Assembly: GCF_000276665.1 (NCBI RefSeq)
Contig: NW_004955460.1
Span: 2,693,909-2,757,908 of the forward strand
DNA length: 64,000 nucleotides
Direction: 5' to 3'
Origin: Chinchilla lanigera
Taxonomy: Eukaryota; Chordata; Mammalia; Rodentia; Chinchillidae
Within the stretch, counting starts at the first letter, position 1; each line of letters opens with the position of its first letter. Both the position numbers and the translations under genes were made by a program. A model generated the notes under the pieces. That model saw only the letters and a list, made by a program, of their open reading frames with translations, searched no databases and was not told the DNA's origin. This document shows positions 59,116 to 64,000 of this stretch, piece after piece.

Positions 59116-60856
59116 GTGTGATACTTCAGTGCAGCGTCCATGGACGTCATAATCAGCACACCATCTGCAAGTTCCATTAGCTGCCTGTTATATCTTGAAA
59201 GCTTCTCCATCAGCCACTTGCTTTGGTGAGAAGAATAATGAGATATAAGTGATTTCTGTTCACAAAGGTAATGCACTGTGCACGTAATGTGTAGAGCATC
59301 TCGCTGTACAGAGGCTTTTCTATGTCATGATTTGGCTCTTAGCAAACTGTGTGCAGGTTCCCACGTGGCGGGGAGGAGAGGAATTGCAGCTTACTGATGT
59401 CCCTGACAGTCCTCTTCTCCACACTCTACCCCCGGGCATCTCGTTACACCCGTAGCAAGTTCTTTGTGAAGCGGATGGGATCTGTGACTTTGCCCACTCT
59501 GCCCCACTGCAGATGTCTGCATATGGGGCTGGCCTTTGGGCTGTAACAATTATCTTCCAGTGCCCCAATTCTGCAACAGTGTTTGAAGTTTTCATGCTGG
59601 TTCTTTTAAATTATTTCTTCTGCCCACCCTGCTTAGGATTGCTTGGGAAAAAAAAAATTGAAAATAACAACAATAAACCTGACTTCACTCTGCCAAAAAA
59701 AACTGCCTGAGACTTTTCAGAAGCCACATTCAATTTATGAATAAATGAAATAGATCTTCTCGACCGACCATGACAATAAGCCCTGGCCTACATATTCAGG
59801 GCCTAAAAGAAGTTGAGGCAATGGGCCTAATGAGAAGCAGTCAGCGAATCTAATGAGAATCAGACAGAAGGCCTAATGAGACATTTAACATGCCCTGCCT
59901 CTCCCTCCTCTTTTGTTAGGTTTTCATGGGAATCTGTGTTTGGGAAGCTCAGTTGCACTGGCTACAAGCAGATACATATGGCCTTGGTGGGGCGATCCAG
60001 GAAGCAAGCTAAAGACATAAAGATGCCTGGGGATAAGGAGGGTGGCACTTGGAAAATGTACCTAAAGGCCATGAGGCAATTGTATCTATGCTTTTCGCAG
60101 AATACCACTGAGTCATAGAGGTATGGGTGACCGTACAATGAACAGGCAGAGATTTCAGTCACATTACATCACTGTTCCCAGGGCAAGGCTGAGAAGGAAA
60201 GCACGCTTTGCTGCGTCTGTTGGTGACCATTGCCATTCAGAAACACCTGGAATGTAGGTGTTGCTCAAGAAAGATACCTGGGATAGTCTCCCGATGAAGT
60301 AGCTGTCCTGGGAACAGTGGATGTTTTCATTTTTGGGTCTTGGATGGGGTTGGCAGCTGGAGAGATAGCGATCAAATTATATGTTGGGAAGGACTGAAGG
60401 TGCGGGGGAGGGACTTTACTGGGTTACAGTGCCACGTATCCATTACCTGTGCTGGAGGGATGAGAAAGACACACACCAGGCGCCCCCCCCCACACACACA
60501 CACACAGCACGCGCACCGCTATTCAAAGTTTTGTCTGATCCATGCATTTCACAGTTTTGGAAGATCGCTTGGTTTTGAGAAACTAGGCAAGGTTTCTGTT
60601 TTATTTAGCTTTCAAGCACATGAAATTTGCATTGGCCTTTCTTGCCTGCCTATCAAATTAACAGTCTCTTTGGATATACATGCTCTTTGTTTTATTTTCT
60701 TACCCAAATATATGCTTTAAATGCAACCCTACCCCTCTCTCTATCCATCTGTTTATTTATTTATGACAACTCTTCTTTTGGTTGTCAAAGTCCCGCTTCT
60801 GCTCGCCCACCTGTATCTGAGTTAAAGCTGAAGGTAAATGGAACAGACTTGCTCTT
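59116..60856. other. Unique non-coding stretch
   Basis: Contains a poly-C/CA block at 60484-60508. The 126-codon frame at 60340-60720 is domain-free. Confidence 0.45.
60484..60508 (+). repeat. (C)n(CA)n microsatellite
   Basis: About 9 C followed by about 8 CA units. Confidence 0.85.
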
Positions 60857-60858
60857 TG

Positions 60859-60876
60859 GTGGCGCCACCTAGTGGA
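60859..60876 (-). promoter_or_regulatory. Candidate CTCF-binding site
   Basis: On the minus strand the bases read CCACTAGGTGGCGCC (complement of 60861-60875), an exact fit to the CTCF core CCASYAGRKGGC with the following purine/CpG context. The flanks are unique DNA, not a SINE. Motif orientation is minus, relevant for loop direction. Occupancy cannot be judged from sequence. Confidence 0.6.
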
Positions 60877-61074
60877 CCCAGTGGCAACATGTTTGTCTGC
60901 AGTAAAATTATTAAAAACTTTCAGAGTGTGATTTGTGTTGGTGAGAGGAGGCTAGTATAGAAACACACCAACATTTATTAAGTTCCACATTACTGGACAC
61001 GGAATTTTACACGTTCCAGATCTTTTAAACTTTATACAAATCCTGTCTGATAGATAAAATCATTCACTAAAAGC

Positions 61075-61200
61075 AGTGTTATTCATAGCTAACATTCGCT
61101 GAATACCTCCCAGGAGCAGAGCACTGCTCTGGCTTGTTTGTGTATCACTGGATCATTTATCCTAGTAATATCACTAGAGGCATGAGAAAGTGGTCTTTTA
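61075..61200 (-). mobile_element. MIR SINE fragment
   Basis: 'agctaacattcgctgaatacctcccaggagcagagcactgctctgg' is the reversed MIR start block. Confidence 0.65.
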
Positions 61201-61229
61201 AGGTGATTGGCCAGGATCTGTAACATGTC

Positions 61230-61405
61230 CCTGCCCTTTTAAGCTCTGTGACTTGGAGCAAATCACATAACCTCTCTGTTCCTCAGCTTCCTTACCAAAA
61301 ACAGTAGCACATCCATCCTAAAGCATTGTAGTTGTTAAAAACAAATAGTAATACTTGTAAAATGGTTTAAACGTGTGTAAAACATAGTAAGTATTGCCTA
61401 TGCAT
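61230..61405 (+). mobile_element. MIR SINE
   Basis: 'ctctgtgacttggagcaaatcacataacctctctgttcctcagc' is a textbook MIR core; 'gtaaaatggtttaaacgtgtg' and 'gtaagtattgcctatgca' follow. It faces the MIR fragment at 61075 in the opposite orientation. Confidence 0.85.
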
Positions 61406-61929
61406 CCACTAATATTATTATTAATGGAAACTAGACCTTTTGCCCCAGTGAAGCTAAACACTGCAGGACAGAAACAAACTCTACTGACTAATCTCAGAAA
61501 TTCCATGCTGGTAAACCTCAGATGAACACTTAATTGTGTCAGGCACTCCTATATGTATTTCCCTATCATATCCACTGTTGGGCTCCCCTGACAGTGACTT
61601 CTTAGCTTTCTCCTAGCTTCTCTAGCCCTACCATCTTCAATCTGTTTAATGGTTTTGCCTTATTACTGAGAAAATATGCAATGACCTAGTTGCTTTATCA
61701 TCTCCTGCCCACCATGGGTCACCCGCCTGTCTGTTCTCTGCCCTCTGCCCTTTGACAAGGGATAAAGTTCCCATTTGCTTCCACAGAGAGCTGTTCTAGG
61801 ATGCCCCTAGCCTGTGTGCTCACTTGTCTTTCCAAAGCCTCAGTCTCTGCCTTTGCTAATTGATCAACTTCTCTCTCTCTCTCTTTCCCTCATTCAGATC
61901 ACCACTGCCCTCTGTATCCCCAGCATACT
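61406..61929. other. Unique non-coding stretch
   Basis: Possibly a diverged L2-like relict at 61590-61860, not certain. A short CT run lies at 61869-61888. Confidence 0.35.
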
Positions 61930-62625
61930 ATATGCTGAGATCTGAATCACCATTTCCATGATATGAGGAAGTGAGGCCTTTGGGGAACAACAAAATCATG
62001 AGGTGGAGCCCTCATGGAAGGGATCGGTGCCTGTGCTAGTCAGTTTCCATTGCTGTCACAAAATACCCGACATAAACATCTTAACAAGACAAGGGCTTTG
62101 TTTTAGTTCAGCATTTCAGAAGTCTCAGTCCACAGTGGCTGGCCCCACTGCTATGGACCCATGGGAAGGCAGGATGGTGGGAAGGGTGTGGTAGAGCAGA
62201 GCCAGCAACAGAGAGGATGAGCTCCCCAGAGAGGAAGGGGCCAGGGGGCCACACCTAGTCCCAAGGGCACACCTGCATGATCCACTCCTTTACCAAGGTC
62301 CCACCTCCTAAGTGTCCATCACTTTCCATAATGCTCTAGGATTATGGGCCATCCATGGCCTAACTCAGTGATGAAGTTAGTGCCCCATAATCCAATCAAC
62401 TTGCAAAAGCCCCAGCTCTGAACACATAAATATTCAGGGGGCATTTTAGATCCAAAAGATCCCAGAGAGCTTCCTCATGCTATTTGTCCCATCTGGGCAC
62501 ACAGTAGAGGACTACAGAGCCCTCACAAAACCAGCCATGTTGCCATCCAGATGTTGAACTTCCACACTCAAACAATGAGAAGTAACTTTCTACTGTGTTA
62601 AAGCAGCTTGGACTAAGACACCCCC
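61930..62625 (+). mobile_element. MST/MLT-like MaLR LTR, split by another LTR
   Basis: 'gctgagatctgaatcacc', 'gaggcctttgggg' and 'atgaggtggagccctcatggaagggatcggtgcc' run to 62031. 'gatcccagagagcttcctca' then resumes at about 62457 and ends near 'cagcttggactaagaca' at 62620. Removing the insert restores the continuous LTR layout. Confidence 0.8.
62032..62456 (-). mobile_element. MaLR/ERVL-type solo LTR nested in older LTR
   Basis: It begins TGTGCTAGTCAGTTTCCATTGCTGTCAC-like, has 'agtctcagtccacagtggctggcc', 'gaccc...atgggaaggcaggatgg' and 'cataatccaatcaacttgc', and ends 'gggggcattttagatccaaa'. Same family as 35382. It inserted into the LTR at 61930 in the opposite orientation. Confidence 0.9.
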
Positions 62626-63049
62626 TCCAGTTTACATTTTCTTCTCTGCTCTCCACTTTTCTAGGCAAACTTCTTTCCACAGTTTATTCCAGTAAGGCTT
62701 CTATGCCCACTTCTATGCTAAAAGTTCCATCTTACCGTCCTTCTCTTCACTATGAGCATCAGCAATGTAGAAATTCTTTTAGAACTACTGCTTTAGATAT
62801 CACTATACCACTTATGTAAAAGTTGAAAATCAACATTCTGAGTCCTGGCCCTTCCTGAAACTCCACCTCAGCCATAGACTCCTGACTGATATGTCATCCC
62901 CATTTGAATATATCAGAAAAACCTTCAATAATGATTTTGATACTATCCCCCAACCATGTTTCTTTTTCAACTTTGAATTTTTTTTCTCAATAAATAGTAT
63001 CACTATTTACCTAGGCAGATCCTAGGAGCCAAAAACCTAGGTGTTGTCT
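62626..63049. other. Unique non-coding stretch
   Basis: Possibly continuing L2 (see next); otherwise nothing recognised. Confidence 0.35.
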
Positions 63050-63345
63050 TTGGGTGACTTTAAAATCATGTTTCCCTTCTTATTATCCCTCACCGTGTGG
63101 ACATCTCCCACCAAGAAGCTCCGTCATCTCTCACCTGATCCCTGAAACAACCCTCCCAACTTACCAACCTGATTATGCTTCATGTATCTCCATTTTAGTC
63201 TCCTTGTGAGAGTGACAGTCATTATTTCAAAAACATAAATCAGATCACACTATGTCTGTCCTTCAAATCAATCCAGTGACTTCTTTACACATTGCAATTA
63301 AATTCAAATTTCTCACCCTTACTTACAAAGCACAATACAGCATCA
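63050..63345 (-). mobile_element. L2 LINE fragment, minus strand
   Basis: 'aaacataaatcagatcacactatgtctgtccttcaaatcaatccagtgacttc', then 'gcaattaaattcaaatttctcaccc' and 'acaaagcacaatacagcat' are the reversed L2 blocks (the 'tccaatggcttcccattgc' region). Confidence 0.7.
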
Positions 63346-63947
63346 TTAAGGAAAAATATATATAATCAGCTTTTCCTTAACTGTGACAGTTATGCAGTAT
63401 CATTTCACCTAATTCCTCTTTTTTTTAAACTAGGAAGAGTCTCAGTTGCTTACAATCAAGGAACTGTAATTGCATAGCTGAAGACTAGAATTCATTTAAT
63501 GCCTGAATCTTTGTAGGAAAACATTTGGGATGCGGATAAATTATGGACATATCAAGCAGATTGCAAACTCCTACCATCTAAGACCAATTTAAGTGCCTGT
63601 GTGTGGAAGTATAATGAGGTCTGCATACATACACACACACAAAGATAGCAACGCTTAATAAGAACTTGTTGATTGCTTTAAATTTGACTTACAATTTCTC
63701 TATAAAATCTGCCTTCCCCAAAATTTCAAAAACAAAACAAAACAAAATAAAACACTTCCATCTTGTTCTAGAGAGAAAAATTGCTGGCAAAATGTAGGAC
63801 TTTCAATGGGATTAATGGACAGGCCTGAGAGTCCATAATACATTTAAGAACCCACTATGTTTTACATGCCTTTGAAAATCAAAAGACAATAATACAATAA
63901 TAATAATGGATCTATGGATGCAACAATAGTTCCAGCTTTTACTCATT
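63346..63947. other. Unique non-coding stretch
   Basis: An AAAAC-type A-rich run lies at about 63729-63752; no gene recognised. Confidence 0.4.
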
Positions 63948-64000
63948 GATTTTTTTTTTTTTTTTTTTTTTTTTTTGGTTTTTCTCCGGTACCGGGAACC
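63948..64000 (-). mobile_element. ID SINE, truncated by the window edge
   Basis: About 26 T followed by GGTTTTTCTCCGGTACCGGGAACC, identical to the 3' end and tail of the young IDs in reverse complement. The 5' part and one target-site duplication lie outside the window. Confidence 0.93.

Noticed and set aside
1..64000. CRISPR array, prokaryotic operons, phage or plasmid features
   Set aside because: Repeat content is unmistakably mammalian; no regularly spaced direct repeats of CRISPR type.

Overview
This window is non-coding nuclear DNA from a mammal, most likely a squirrel-family rodent (ground squirrel, marmot or tree squirrel). The lineage call rests on its short interspersed elements. 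Several near-identical tRNA-derived ID SINEs begin GGGGCTGGGGATTTAGCTCAG and end in a GGTACCGG-type 3' end plus A-tail. Older dimeric B1-dID SINEs join a 7SL-derived B1 half to an ID-like half. No murine B2 or primate Alu was recognised. The rest is ancient mammalian repeat: L1, L2, MIR, MaLR/ERVL LTRs and hAT-Charlie MITEs. I found no convincing protein-coding exon, RNA gene, CRISPR array or CpG island. The open reading frames are short, lack recognisable domains, and often lie in repeats or microsatellites. The window could be intergenic or inside a large intron; the sequence alone does not decide.

Layout: 1-1.9 kb unique DNA; 1.9-4.8 kb L1 ORF2/3'UTR fragment (+); 5.7-9.2 kb cluster of MaLR LTR, MIR, B1-dID and a MER20-like MITE split by an LTR; 9.2-11.7 kb mostly unique with long TC and TG microsatellites; 11.7-13 kb two young ID insertions flanking an L1 tail; 14-17.3 kb LTR, MIR and an old minus-strand L1; 18.5-24 kb B1-dID, MIR, LTR and an L1 interrupted by an intact-ended LTR; 24-29 kb mostly unique; 29-36 kb three LTRs, old L1s and MIRs; 36.5-38.5 kb old LTR and LINE; 40.5-43.2 kb young ID, LTRs, B1-dID; 45-50 kb L1 tails, LTRs and a pair of diverged duplicate segments; 51.5-53.3 kb LTR, MER5A, TG repeat, dID and L2; 53.3-57.9 kb the longest repeat-poor stretch; 58-59.1 kb two ID insertions, one unusual; 60.9 kb a strong CTCF-motif match; 61-64 kb MIRs, nested LTRs, L2, and an ID cut by the window end.

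The strongest unusual signal is at 58.72-59.12 kb. A 15-bp perfect target-site duplication encloses an ID SINE, about 200 bp of apparently single-copy DNA, an inverted T/A-rich junction and a terminal A-tail. It looks like one retroposed unit, that is, a candidate SINE 3' transduction. Second is a diverged pair of segments (48.05-48.75 and 49.40-49.86 kb). Three nested-insertion sites give relative ages. All repeat names are from memory of consensus features, not from a database search, and boundaries are approximate except where a target-site duplication fixes them.
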